Positions 33,195-43,829 of a DNA stretch of 64,000 nucleotides are shown here, piece after piece; positions within the stretch are counted from its first letter, which is position 1; the number at the start of each line of letters is the position of its first letter. Under the pieces are notes generated by a model. That model worked only from the letters and a program-made list of their open reading frames with translations. It did no database searches and was not told the DNA's origin. The position numbers and the translations under genes are program-made. Source of the DNA: Paralithodes platypus (lineage: Eukaryota; Arthropoda; Malacostraca; Decapoda; Lithodidae); contig CM064502.1 in the NCBI GenBank assembly GCA_032716605.1, positions 32,928,910-32,992,909 on the forward strand, written 5' to 3'.

Positions 33195-36117
33195 TTTTTA
33201 GCAGAATTTGATATACCAGGATATAGTTTGTTTAAATATGACCGAACAAGTAAGAGGGGTGGCGGTATAGCAGTGTTTGTCAGGAGTACATTAAAAAGCT
33301 GTATTAAATCAGGTATTAGACTAAATAACGATAATGAAAGTGTTTGGGTAGAGGTTAACGAAGGTAGTGAGACCATAGTTATTGGAGTTATGTATAGACC
33401 GCCAAATATGAGTAGAAATGACGGAACGTCATTATGGGTGGAAATTAAAATGGCATCAAGGTCTAGCAATGTGTGCATTATGGGGGATTTTAATTTTCCG
33501 AATATAGATTGGCAGCATCAAATAGGAGACTCTGATTCTGAGGAGTTTATAGAGGTAGTACAAGATAGTTTTTTATTTCAATTCATAGATACGCCGACTA
33601 GAGGTAATAATATTCTCGATTTAGTTTTCAGTAACAATGAACATATGGTAAATAATGTAGAGATAAGGGACCACCTAGGAAATAGTGACCACAATTCTGT
33701 GTATTTTAATATACAATGGAAAGGTAATACCAGAGAGAATACAACATTAATACCTGACTTTAGAAAAGCCAATTATGGTGGGTTAAGAAGAGCCCTATTA
33801 GCGGACCCTATGGTCAAAAAATTAAGTCGATCTAGGTGTCCAAATGAGTGTACCCCTTCTCAGGCACCTGTCATCTTAAGTCAGGAAGAGACGTCAACCT
33901 TGATAGATACATACGATAATTTTATCAAGTCAGTATTCAATGCACAAAAAAAATACATCCCCAAAAGAAAATTTAGATCAACACAGAACCAACCCAAATG
34001 GATGAATAATAGACTATTAGATCTTCTAGGACAAAAGAGAGGAATATATAGAAAAATTAGAAAAGGCGAAATTCACCTACTTGCTTACTATCAGAATCTA
34101 TCAAGACAGGTAAAAAAGGATATTAGGAAAAAAAAAAAATATGAAATTAAGGTTGCCAATGACTCAAAAAATAATCCTAAAGCTTTTTACCAACTATATA
34201 AATCCAAGGTTAGAGATGTAATTGGTCCCCTTAAAACTTCGATAGGAGAAATGACAGAAAATGATTTAGAAATGTGCAGTACATTAAATAGTCAATTTCT
34301 TTCCGTTTTCACTAATGAAAATTTGGCACAGTTTCCAGAAGTCCGTAAGGTATATAGCGATAGTATAGAAAATAGGTTAAGTACGGTTACTATAAGTAGA
34401 AATGATGTGCTTAAGGAAATTGACAGACTGAAACCTCATAAATCGCCTGGTCCTGATGAGGTATATGCTAGAGTATTAAAAGAATGTAGGGATGAGTTAA
34501 GTTACCCATTAACATTTTTATTTAACAAGTCATTGGAGACAGGTATAGTTCCAGAAGCTTGGAAGCTTGCAAACGTAGTTCCGATCTTCAAAAAAGGTGA
34601 CAAATCAATAGCATCCAATTACCGTCCCATTAGTCTTACATCAATCATAGGAAAGCTACTAGAGTCAATTATTGCTAGTAAAATTAGAAACCACTTAGAT
34701 ACATTTAATTTAATAAATTCTTCTCAGCATGGATTCACTCAGGGACGTTCTTGCCTTACTAATTTGCTTAGTTTTTTCTCAGAGGTATATGAAGCAGTAG
34801 ATAATGACAAGTCATATGATATAATATATTTAGATTTCAGTAAAGCTTTCGACAGAGTCCCCCATGAGAGATTGATGAGAAAGGTTGAGGCGCATGGAAT
34901 AGGTGGGACGTTGTTGGGATGGATTCGGTCATGGCTAATTGGTAGGAAGCAGAGAGTCAGCATAAATGATACGAAGTCAGAATGGGGAGCAGTCAAAAGT
35001 GGTGTCCCCCAGGGATCTGTATTAGGTCCTCTGTTGTTTGTTATATACATAAATGACCTTGATTTAGGTATAACTAGTAGGATAAGTAAATTTGCAGACG
35101 ATACCAAAATGGGGAGAACAATTGATTCAGATAGAGATATAGAGTGCCTCCAAAGGGATCTAGATACCTTACACGAATGGTCAGTAAATTGGCAGATGAA
35201 GTTTAACATTGACAAATGCAAGGTATTAAAGATAGGGAAGATGCATACAAATGTTAAATATAAACTAGCTAATGTGGAATTAGAAAACTCGAATTGTGAG
35301 AAAGATCTAGATGTGTTTGTTAGCAATGATTTGAAGCCTAGACAACAGTGTATAAGCGTTCGAAACAAGGCAAACAGGATTCTCGGGTTCATCTCAAGGA
35401 GTGTGAGTAACAGAACTGCTGATGTTATCTTAAAACTTTACTTGTCATTAGTGAGACCCCATATGGATTATGCTGTTCAATTTTGGTGTCCTTATTACAG
35501 AATGGACATAGATTCATTGGAGAGAGTACAACGTAGAATGACAAAAATTATCCATAATATTAGAAATCTTCCGTATAAAGAAAGGTTGAAGAAATTAGGC
35601 TTACATTCGTTAGAGAGACGCAGAGTTAGAGGGGATATGATAGAGGTGTTCAAGTGGGTTAGTGGGATTAACAAAGGGGACATGACAAATGTACTAAAGC
35701 TCAGTGATAGCGAAAGACCTCGTACCAATGGTTTCAAATTAGATAAATTTCGTTTCAGAAAAGATATAGGCAAATATTGGTTTGGTAACAGAGTTGTAGA
35801 TGGGTGGAATGGACTACCAAGTGCTATAGTGGGATTAAAAATGATAGGGAGCTTTAAGATAAAATTGGATAAGCATATGGACGAGAAGGGTTGGGTGTGA
35901 AGGGGGATCAGCAGGGTTGGGCCAATCAGCACTCTGCAGACCCCCGTAATCCTGCGTTAATCTCTAACCGTTTTGGTAAGATGATCCTCAGGGTATTAGA
36001 GTGTTGAGCCTATAATTGGGCTTTGTAATTGGGGTTGTGTGGGACAGGGATCTGCCTTGCTTAGGCCAATCGGCTTTCTGCAGACTCCCATTTTCTTATG
36101 TTCTTATGTTCTTATGT
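33195..36117 (+). mobile_element. CR1-type LINE, 5'-truncated, coding frame intact (copy C)
   Basis: The copy begins in the middle of the endonuclease domain (TTTTTAGCAGAATTTG) and ends in (TTCTTATG)n at 36093-36117. It is flanked by TAACTAT on both sides (33188-33194 and 36118-36124). The flanks join to give a continuous minus-strand LINE frame. The lack of decay marks it as the youngest CR1 insertion in the window. Truncation of the 5' end is the usual outcome of incomplete target-primed reverse transcription. Confidence 0.9.
33228..35900 (+). CDS. CR1 ORF2 protein: endonuclease (partial) and reverse transcriptase, uninterrupted
   Basis: The 890-codon frame is open from the truncation point at 33195; the listed start is a TTG in the middle of the ancestral protein, not a true initiator. 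Endonuclease motifs are IMGDFNFPNIDW (about residue 85) and NSDHNSVYFN (about 152). The N-terminal roughly 130 residues of the domain present in copy A are missing. RT motifs are YRPISLTSIIGKLLE (about 465), YLDFSKAFDRVPH (about 534), SGVPQGSVLGPLLFV (about 590) and FADDTKMG (about 622). The C-terminal DKFRFRKDIGKYWFG and WNGLPSAIVG blocks are complete, ending MDEKGWV. Catalytic RT aspartates are present. Without 5' UTR promoter, ORF1 and the EN start it is not autonomous. Confidence 0.9.
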   Translation: MFKYDRTSKRGGGIAVFVRSTLKSCIKSGIRLNNDNESVWVEVNEGSETIVIGVMYRPPNMSRNDGTSLWVEIKMASRSSNVCIMGDFNFPNIDWQHQIGDSDSEEFIEVVQDSFLFQFIDTPTRGNNILDLVFSNNEHMVNNVEIRDHLGNSDHNSVYFNIQWKGNTRENTTLIPDFRKANYGGLRRALLADPMVKKLSRSRCPNECTPSQAPVILSQEETSTLIDTYDNFIKSVFNAQKKYIPKRKFRSTQNQPKWMNNRLLDLLGQKRGIYRKIRKGEIHLLAYYQNLSRQVKKDIRKKKKYEIKVANDSKNNPKAFYQLYKSKVRDVIGPLKTSIGEMTENDLEMCSTLNSQFLSVFTNENLAQFPEVRKVYSDSIENRLSTVTISRNDVLKEIDRLKPHKSPGPDEVYARVLKECRDELSYPLTFLFNKSLETGIVPEAWKLANVVPIFKKGDKSIASNYRPISLTSIIGKLLESIIASKIRNHLDTFNLINSSQHGFTQGRSCLTNLLSFFSEVYEAVDNDKSYDIIYLDFSKAFDRVPHERLMRKVEAHGIGGTLLGWIRSWLIGRKQRVSINDTKSEWGAVKSGVPQGSVLGPLLFVIYINDLDLGITSRISKFADDTKMGRTIDSDRDIECLQRDLDTLHEWSVNWQMKFNIDKCKVLKIGKMHTNVKYKLANVELENSNCEKDLDVFVSNDLKPRQQCISVRNKANRILGFISRSVSNRTADVILKLYLSLVRPHMDYAVQFWCPYYRMDIDSLERVQRRMTKIIHNIRNLPYKERLKKLGLHSLERRRVRGDMIEVFKWVSGINKGDMTNVLKLSDSERPRTNGFKLDKFRFRKDIGKYWFGNRVVDGWNGLPSAIVGLKMIGSFKIKLDKHMDEKGWV

Positions 36118-36124
36118 TAACTAT

Positions 36125-36700
36125 AAAAAAAAATCGGGTTTGTTTTACTATTTACTTCGATTTGCAACATGTAATTCCAGCGTGTTTTTACTTTGTTTGA
36201 TTAACTGTTTGGCTTTGCGTCGTAGATTGACAAATATCACTTTATTTTCATGGGTGTCAGACATTTTTAATTCATCATGAGCATTCTGTTTAGCAAGCAG
36301 ACAATCCGAAATGTCTAAATTCCACCACTTAGGCCTACTATTAATATTAATATTACTATTATTACTATCTTCGTTTTTTTAATGGTATACAATCATGTAC
36401 TGCATTCGAGTAAGTGGAGATGAAAAATATCTATGATTAGTTTAGATCGTCATTGTTAATCATAGAACTCCAGTCTATTTCCTTGAGTATTGTTTTAAGT
36501 TTACGGAAGTTTACTCACTTGTAATTTGGGACCTTCTCTTTGCTGGTATTGAGTTCGTTGCTATTGAATTTTAAATGGAAAGTGATCGTACGATGGTCAC
36601 TATTACTGAATTCATCACCAGCATGCAAATACAAGGTCAAGAACGTTATTACCACGGGTCGGCAACCCGTGGTAATAACGTTCTTGACCTTGTATATCAG
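36125..36700 (-). pseudogene. Old LINE (L2/CR1 group), EN-to-RT linker, minus strand
   Basis: On the minus strand: TRGNNVLDLVF near 36690, FSNSDHRTITFHLKFNSNEL (endonuclease end with its SDH motif), KVPNYK, NFRKLKTILKEIDWSSM, then NLDISDCLLAKQNAHDELKM and KKAKQLIKQ-like linker ending VANRSK near 36165. It then runs into KPDFF at the CR1 insertion site and continues at 33187 with YSYFRKTKVV. It is the 5' half of the LINE at 31400-33187, split by CR1 copy C. Confidence 0.75.
36629..36695. repeat. Perfect 31-bp inverted repeat with 5-base loop
   Basis: Positions 36629-36659 are the exact reverse complement of 36665-36695 around the loop CGGCA. The left arm is genuine LINE endonuclease sequence (minus-strand TRGNNVLDLV) and the right arm an inverted copy of it. 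The LINE homology ends at this hairpin. Confidence 0.9.
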
Positions 36701-36724
36701 CACTGTCTGTCACTACACCGAGCT

Positions 36725-37300
36725 ATCAGTCAGTCTCACTGGCTGTTTATCACTCTATCCTTTGACATACGAGCTATCAGCCTTCCTGAGCTGCCGGAAA
36801 GGAGAGAGAGAGAGGGAGAGTAAAGTTGAAGAGTATATGTTTTCTCTAGTCATTTAAACCATGTACTGTACAGTATATTACGTTATTAAATAAATTGTTT
36901 AATTACTATTTTGGTATATATATATTTATATATATATTTATATATATTTTATTTTGGTATTGATTTATTGATTTTTTCTTCGTTACGGATGGCAAAGAGG
37001 TGCGCCAAACAAACATTCAATCCAAGGCTCCATAACCCACTCCACCTAATGCCGCCTCCACACAAAACACAAACCCACTTGGAGAATAACATATTCTGAT
37101 GAAACTGTGGTAAAATAAGCTGACCTAACATTTCACTTTTTTAAAATAATCAAACAAATAGTATATGTTATCTCAGTCAGAACGCTATTTATGTGTGGTG
37201 ATAATTTTGTTATAGTATTTTCCGTATAGGGGAAGTAGAGTCAAAATTCCCTTTGATGCTACATTTAACCTGATTTCATTAAGAGGGGTGACCTGCTTTT
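36725..37300. other. Non-coding stretch with short (TA)n
   Basis: Contains a (GA)n run at about 36800-36820 and TATATATTTA repeats at 36915-36950. No gene recognised. Confidence 0.5.
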
Positions 37301-37310
37301 TTAGTTTACA

Positions 37311-37510
37311 GTCTTTTCGCCCAAAGTCCGTTCGCACTCACTTTGCCGTCCGTTCGCATAAATGAGAAGGTCCATTCGCCCAATCAAAGAAGTTCGTTCG
37401 CCCAAACGAGGAAGTCCCTTCGCCCAAATATTGGTATTTTCGCCCAAACAATAGTCCGTTCGTCCACACCTCGAAGTCTGTTTGCCCACATTGTTTCAGT
37501 TTGTTAGCCA
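37311..37510 (-). repeat. Imperfect tandem repeats around TTCGCCCAAA
   Basis: About nine units of roughly 20-25 bases share (G/A)TC.(G/A)TTCGCCCAAA followed by a variable A/G-rich spacer. In the minus orientation the consensus encodes LGER-T-type repeats. Unit boundaries are irregular and many units are point-mutated. Confidence 0.7.
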
Positions 37511-37514
37511 ATAC

Positions 37515-37765
37515 TATTTATTGGCTTCCAAAGGCTGCGTTTGTATTTTTTATATTTGTTTTCCAGACTGATGGTAAAATGTTTCCTATTCATAACGGAA
37601 TATTGCAATGAATATTGTTACTACCTCATATCTATTTCACCTCGCTTCATCTAATGTACAGGTATTCCCATAACGATTGTATCAAGGAAAATACATATAT
37701 CAGTCACACACACACACACGTACGTACGTACACACAGACACGCATATACATTTGGTGTATATACA

Positions 37766-37817
<52 letters not shown>

Positions 37818-38101
37818 AAACTCGCAGGAATAAATAAACATGGGAACACCAAGCTCTCGTCTATTTTCTCAAGACATCTTCAGGGTAATACAAGAATACA
37901 GTGGGAATCAAAGGCTTAACTACTCCTTCTATATCATCTGTGAGATGCTAACTAGCATGTTTACCGTACACAAAAAGTGTTGCCATCTTGCTGCCTTTAC
38001 CGATTGTTTAACATTACACGTTTTCTTTAACACAGCATGTTTATACAATTATATATTATATACATTGTAATTTGTCTAAAATGTTCATTGTTATCATTAA
38101 T

Positions 38102-38168
<67 letters not shown>

Positions 38169-38800
38169 TTAACAAATCAATAATCTAAGAACAAATAACA
38201 AATCAAACGTGTGAATTACATCATGACAATGTTATATAATATGATATCATAGTGTTATTTGTTAAAATTGCTGGATATATAGATATTTCTGGTGATAATG
38301 TAACCACAATAATGATAAATCACTCGTACTTCGCTTATAATAATTGCTGAAAAGATGAATAAATACAGGTCAAAATAATGGAGACAGCTCTTGCGTGTGG
38401 CCTTATAGTTTATGGTATGTATGATCAAATGTATAAGGAAAGTTATTAGCATTGGCACATTTATCAATAGGTTTACATATTAACATGATTTAAGCAATTA
38501 TTGATTTACTAAAAATGTGTTTTGATAGCTAAACAAACTTAAATTATATATATTATATTGTTGAATGTATCAAACAAATGTATATATACCACATTATGTT
38601 GAGGTACATCTAAAATATCCATATTTTAAAACATTCCTGTAGAGTCCTATTATAGGTAGTTGTAAAGTTGTTCTAATGTCTTCAAAATATTTATGATAAC
38701 ATGTTTGTAGAAGTGATTCACCTTAAACGGTATTCAATATATGTAGTTGCCGCCACACATGTTTTGCAAAGGAAGAACCACTAACTCGTAAGATGATAAA
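37515..38800. other. Non-coding stretch with two (TA)n arrays
   Basis: (CA)n and (GTAC)n at about 37708-37732, (TA)n at 37765-37815 and (AT)n at 38103-38165. Otherwise AT-rich with nothing recognised. Confidence 0.7.
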
Positions 38801-38811
38801 ACACATAACAT

Positions 38812-39004
38812 TGGGTTAGCTGGGCTGGAGATTGGGGTAGGGGTAGTTTCGTCGGTCACCATTTTGCGCTCCTGGCTAGGCTAGGCTAAGCAGTCTGGGC
38901 CTGCGGGTGTCTGCGGTTGCTGTTCATTTCGCTTTGGTGGTGTGTCTGTGGTGTTAGTGGTGTTTTGTCATTGTGAGACTCATTCTTCATTTTGCTGGTG
39001 GGGA
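38812..39004 (-). repeat. Left arm of a 193-bp inverted repeat
   Basis: The reverse complement matches 40651-40843 at all but two positions over 193 bases (an A/G difference in the CACAGACAC block and a C/A difference in CAATCTCC). It overlaps the last codons of the BEL gag frame. Confidence 0.9.
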
Positions 39005-40248
39005 CATTCTCGAGAAGCAATGGACATGGCAGATACTTTATCACCCTCGCTCTTACTTTTCTCATGTGACTCTTTGGGGGTTCTCCCCTTTTCTTTGCCG
39101 TCGTGCTGATCAGACTGGGTGCAAAGGGAAAACCAATGTTTCCCCTTGCAATACTTACAAGGTTTGATGTAGGAATTGGTGCAAGTACTGTTGAAGTGGT
39201 CTCTTGCCAGACAGCTGGTACATAACTTAAGCGATTTAGCCTGACCAATCTTCTGTGTAGCCTTAGGATACTTAGGACACTGGTACCACAGATGACCGTG
39301 GACACTGCACAACTTACAACCTAATGATATTGGCCTTTTCTGTTTAGAAGTCTGTACCGGGAAAGCTGCAGTAGATGGCGACATTTCCACTTGTCGGTAG
39401 TGTCCAGTACTCTCCATATTGAAGACTTCAGTCTGGTACACCTGCACCAACGCTTCCAAGTTTAGTGGAGAGTCACTTAGTTGTCGTCTTAAGATTTCCC
39501 TCAGCGGAGAGGGTATCTTATTCAAGATATTCACACTAAATATGTCCTCCTTGGTGACGGCCATTGTCTCCATATATCAGAGGAGGCTCTCAAAGGAGGC
39601 ATAGTACTCCTTTAGGGCCGTCACATCATAGGATGGAGGATCTAGCGTGAAGAACTTAGTAATTAACGCGGTCTTGATGACTTCCACTCTCCCGTAAGTT
39701 CTCTTCAGCAACTCCACTGCAGACTCGTAGCTGGTAGCTTCTAGCTTGTACCCATCGACTAACTTCAATGCCTCCCCTTTCAATTGACCACGGAGATATG
39801 TGAACCTTTGGATGGATGTGAGTGTTTTATTATGATGGACGGAACACTCAAAAATATCCCAAAATCCAGTCCAGGTAGCCGAATCCCCGGAAAAGGTAGG
39901 CAAAGTAAGCTTCGGCAGGTTAAAACCAGTCGCCTTTGGTGTACCGGTATCCTTAACAGAGGTTGATTCTTGGGTGGAAGATAGTCTGGCTAAGGCTGTA
40001 TTAACATTCTCAAAGTACTCAAGATCTGCCGACATTTCTTCTTCCACATCGTCAGTAACTGTCAATAAACCATATACCTGCTGAGCATAACTATCATAAG
40101 TAGCTAGCGATTTAGTAACAGTAGCAAATTTACCCTTTATTTGATCAGCCGTGGCACTTATTAAAAATTCATCAAGATCTCTTAAACATCTATTTAAACT
40201 TCCCTTCATCCCTCCCTTAAGAATCTTAAGTTTCTTTATATCTGTCAT
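38980..40248 (-). pseudogene. BEL/Pao-type gag polyprotein
   Basis: Minus-strand frame from 40248. The N-terminal helical region begins MTDIKKLKILKGGMKGSLNR. The DUF1759-like gag core follows (LPKLTLPTFSGDSATWTGFW, FTYLRGQLKGEAL). After it come three zinc knuckles: CKLCSVHGHLWYQC and CTSCLARDHFNSTC with CX2CX4HX4C spacing, and CKYCKGKHWFSLC with CX2CX3HX4C. One in-frame TGA (39577-39579) separates the two halves in the same frame; a CGA-to-TGA transition would explain it. The protein ends (PHQQNEE) inside the left inverted-repeat arm, so the authentic continuation into protease and RT is absent. Gag of this type packages element RNA. Confidence 0.8.
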
Positions 40249-40650
40249 CGTTAAGGTTTAATTTTAAGCAACTTAAACTACAATGAGGTCAGATTACAAA
40301 CCGTTAATCGCTTAGGAATCAACAGCGGAAAACCCCCATTACTTAAGAAATTTACTCAAAAAGTATTACATAATACTTACATCCCCCTTAATATAAACTA
40401 TCGAAAGGAAATTATCTAACTAGACAAAAGAATTAAATACTAAATCCATTAAAAGAAAGGGTAAGGTGAAGCACTAATTATTGTAAGCCCTTTATAGGTA
40501 AGCCTAGTTGGTTAAGCTACAATCATGAGGTCTGACTATTAACTGTCAATCGCTTAGGAATTAACAAAGACCGACACTCATGACCGCCACTGTAAGCAAC
40601 TAGGCCTAGGCTATTGTGAAATTGAAATATAAAAGGTCACATGAGAACCC

Positions 40651-40843
40651 TCCCCACCAGCAAAATGAAGAATGAGTCTCACAATGACAAAACACCACTA
40701 ACACCACAGGCACACCACCAAAGCGAAATGAACAGCAACCGCAGACACCCGCAGGCCCAGACTGCTTAGCCTAGCCTAGCCAGGAGCGCAAAATGGTGAC
40801 CGACGAAACTACCCCTACCCCAATATCCAGCCCAGCTAACCCA
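40651..40843 (+). repeat. Right arm of the 193-bp inverted repeat
   Basis: Pairs with 38812-39004 at 191 of 193 positions across a 1646-base spacer that holds the BEL gag. It lies about 400 bases upstream of the gag start. Confidence 0.9.
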
Positions 40844-41528
40844 CCAAAAAACGTCAAGGATCACACGCCCAAAAAACCCTGGAAACAAGCCCCAAAAAAG
40901 ATAGGGACGGTGCCTAAATGGTAAAAAAACACGAGGGAAGAAGCTGGGTCTAAACTAGGGAAATGGCAGTCGGCCAACAACGCACGTGGCGGCAGCCATT
41001 TGTAAGCCCACAAGCGTCAAGGAAGCAAACAAAACGGTACTACGGTATGGAAGCTTTAGGGCACGAAGGACCATTATTTGTCGGGAATTTAGATAGAGAG
41101 GTTAAATTGTATATCACTGGTACATGAAATATCCCAACAAATAGTTATAATATAATTACCAACGACGTAGTCGTTGATGGGTGTAATCCAGTCCCCCACA
41201 CGCGGCTAGTTCAATTGCATGACATGTAGGAATGTTCACATAATACAATATCGATACAATGAACTTAGCTTAGAGGACTGGTGATGTAGGACTGTTGTTA
41301 ATATTGTTAGTAGTTGTAGCACATGGTGAACTGTGGGTTGAGTCAGGGCCGGGGGAGGAGATGTTGGCTGTACGGTGTTGATTGAGAGACTAAAGGGCCG
41401 GCGTCCGATCGCTTCGCGAAATTACATATGGCTGCCGGCTCATAATAATTATAACCCATAACTTGGTTTCATAATACATCTAGAGCTGATGTAGATATTT
41501 ATACATTACAGTTAATATTTAACCTAAC
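40844..41528. other. Non-coding stretch, nothing recognised
   Basis: Mixed composition with no domain or repeat end recognised. It may be leader or LTR sequence of the BEL element, but no matching second copy is in the window. Confidence 0.4.
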
Positions 41529-41532
41529 TTAA

Positions 41533-42012
41533 CCCTTAAAAAGCGGCTCACCACTTAAGTCGAGTTAAATAAAGCTGGACTATGTGGCGGCGCTCGACAT
41601 AGGTCGAGTGGCAATTTCAGCACGTAATGTGGCTGAGAGAGAGAGACAAGTGGTGGCAGGAGACTAGCGAGCGTATGACTGCTCCAGACCACCGCGGCGA
41701 ACCTACTGACACAAATCTCAGCTCCCTCCTCCCTCTCTCACTCGCTACATACTCAATTATGTACCGAAAGTACCGAATTACCTGCTTTTTGCACTCGCGT
41801 TGCACGGTTATTGCAAGAAAACTATCCATCATACAAGGATCGTTATGGTGTCATTCGAAAGCTCTGTTTATGCCCTTTCAGGGATAGATACTTGTTTTAC
41901 GTTCTGGGTCTTATTTAGGCATGAAAATGATCACGTAAACAGCCCTATTTTGGCTAAAAACACCCCGCTGGGCGGTACACATAAATAAACCGCATAGGCC
42001 GCTCGTAAGGTG
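41533..42012 (-). mobile_element. TTAA-flanked MITE, 480 bp (family 2, copy 1)
   Basis: Bounded by TTAA at 41529-41532 and 42013-42016. The ends are CCCTTAAAAAGCGGC and, inward from the right, CACCTTACGAGCGGCC, an imperfect inverted repeat. An inverted copy of exactly the same length is at 57684-58163. An 86-codon frame inside is identical between the copies, and a second 62-codon frame differs at two residues, so identity is about 99%. These frames show no known domain and probably reflect DNA identity, not coding. The TTAA duplication suggests piggyBac-type mobilisation in trans. Confidence 0.75.
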
Positions 42013-42119
42013 TTAAGAATAAACTACAATACACAAAGAACCAGCCGAAATCGTACAAGCGATACGATACCGCCAAATTCAAATGTCCTATTGGACCAAA
42101 ACCTGTCGGGATCATTACC

Positions 42120-43220
42120 CTATTCCCGACAGAAGCATCTCCTTTTCTCTTTCACAGCATGTTCTACCTCATCGTTCCACCACCAGGAGGTCTTATTCCT
42201 GGGGTGACCCTTTGTTTTCCCACAGAATTTGTCAGTGGCAGCGATAAGGCTATGCTTAAGAAAGTTCCATTGACTATTTACATCGTTAGGCCTAGCTTCC
42301 TTATTTCTATTCATTTCCTCCAGTTCACTATGAAATCTATCCCTAACTTCCTTGTTCTTCAGCAGTCACACTTTCCTTTTGGGTATGTATATCTTCTTGC
42401 GCTTAGGATCTCTGTATAAGCTCATGTCGCACACAAGTAGCTTATGCTGGGGGATACATTCTTTGCTCGGGATGACCTTTAAATCTCGAACTAGTTTCCA
42501 GTCTTTCCTGTTAACCAAGATATAATCCATCCAAGATATAACTCCAGAGTTATATGTGATCAGGTGGCTCTGTCTTTTCTTGAACTTTGTGTTACACACA
42601 ACCATGTTGAGTGCAACGCAGGACTCCAATATATATTCGCCTTCCAGATTTCTCCTTCCGTAACCATTTCCTCCATGTACCCCCTCGTATCCATCTGCAG
42701 ATGCTCCCACGTGACCATTGAGGTCCCCTCCCACGATTGTTATTTCATTCTCCGAGAGGCCTGAAATGACACTGACTGTGTCATTCCAGAAGTCCTCTTT
42801 TATCTCTTTCTGTAAACAAGCCTGTGGGGCATATGCAGATATCACATTCAGAATTCTTTCACCAATTTTCAACTTCAAAACAATCAGCCTTCCACTAACT
42901 TTCGTAATCTGAAGGACACTTTCTGCCAGCTCTTCAACCACCAGAACACCCACTCCTCCTTTCGCTTTATCAGTCTCCACACCGATCCAGTATATCCTAT
43001 ATCTTTTCCTCCTTCAGACAATCCACTGTACCCCATGCCTCTTCCAGAGTGTTTCCTGAGTACAGCAGACGTCCACTCGCCTCCTCTCCCACATGTCAGC
43101 CACTTCATTTGCACGCAGATTCAAATTACCAACATTCACACTAGCAAGTCTGAGTTTGTGGGGGGCATTTGTCCTTGTCCTGTGCGGTTTTTATTCATCG
43201 GACTAACGTTTACTTTCTTT
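42120..43220 (-). pseudogene. RTE-BovB-like LINE endonuclease fragment
   Basis: Minus strand: a first segment in a shifted frame (LRVNVNNLNLRANEVADMW near 43180, then ETLW.RHGVQW), then from 42980 KAKGGVGVLVVEELAES, ISAYAPQACLQKEIKEDFW, IVGGDLNGHVGASADGYEGV, WMDYILVNRKDWK and PSKECIPQHKLLVCDM. These are AP-endonuclease blocks of RTE-BovB-type elements (related to the 'craniofacial development protein 2-like' annotations). The linker TSWWWNDEVEHAVKEKRRCF follows, and the copy ends near 42120 before the RT. It is an internal fragment, distinct from the two other RTE-like copies. Confidence 0.75.
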
Positions 43221-43825
43221 GTTTTTAGTCATAGTTAGGTAGGTTTGGCTGGCAGATGGGCACCCCCCCCCCCCCCCCCCCCCCCCCCCCAGAACTCCGG
43301 CTCCAGTCTACCCTAGGACCATTCCCAGCACCTTCCCCCAAGAGATTACAAGGGGGTAGGATCCAGTGGCTTCGGTACGCCCCACCAGAACCAGCCGCAG
43401 GGACGCACCCCGTGCGAGTACACGGCACTACGACTGGCCTGATATTTTTCGCCCAATGACAGGGCAGCCTCCTGGAGCGCTACCACCAGATTCGGGCCCC
43501 TATACTATTGGGCGGAAAGTGCCAGTCCGGGGAAACACTACGGACTGTACACTCTGGATCCATTTCGTCCAGGTTGGGTCCAGGGCTCCAGGGCCGGGTC
43601 CAGAGGGAGTGACACCCACCGCCAGTGTGCCGCCATTAGGCAACTTGGAGCAAGTACAATGAAGCCCTGTCACAGCACTGTCATATAGAGACAATGTCAG
43701 TGCCAGTAACAAGGCTTCATTGTATAGTGATGGCTACTTGGTCTGCAAGTCTAACACCATCCCCCTATTAGTCGCCTTGTACGACATGCAGTAGGATGTA
43801 GTAGTAGCTAATGTTAGGATACAAA
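43221..43825. other. GC-rich non-coding stretch with poly-C
   Basis: A C30-type run lies at about 43262-43291, followed by GC-rich sequence to 43670. It may be the 5' UTR of one of the flanking RTE-like elements, since the other RTE copy (20820-21155) also has a GC-rich leader. No convincing gene. Confidence 0.45.
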
Positions 43826-43829
43826 AGAA

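Noticed and set aside
34739..35932. Minus-strand frames of 145 and 217 codons
   Set aside because: Antisense to the intact CR1 ORF2; their composition follows from that frame.
41617..41887. 86- and 71-codon frames conserved at 57.8-58.1 kb
   Set aside because: Both strands and several frames are equally conserved because the DNA is 99% identical; this indicates a recent repeat, not coding selection.
43256..43662. Open frames with Pro-rich translation (PPPPPPPP..) in the GC-rich stretch
   Set aside because: The proline run is a translated poly-C tract, both strands are open by composition, and no domain or splice context supports a gene.
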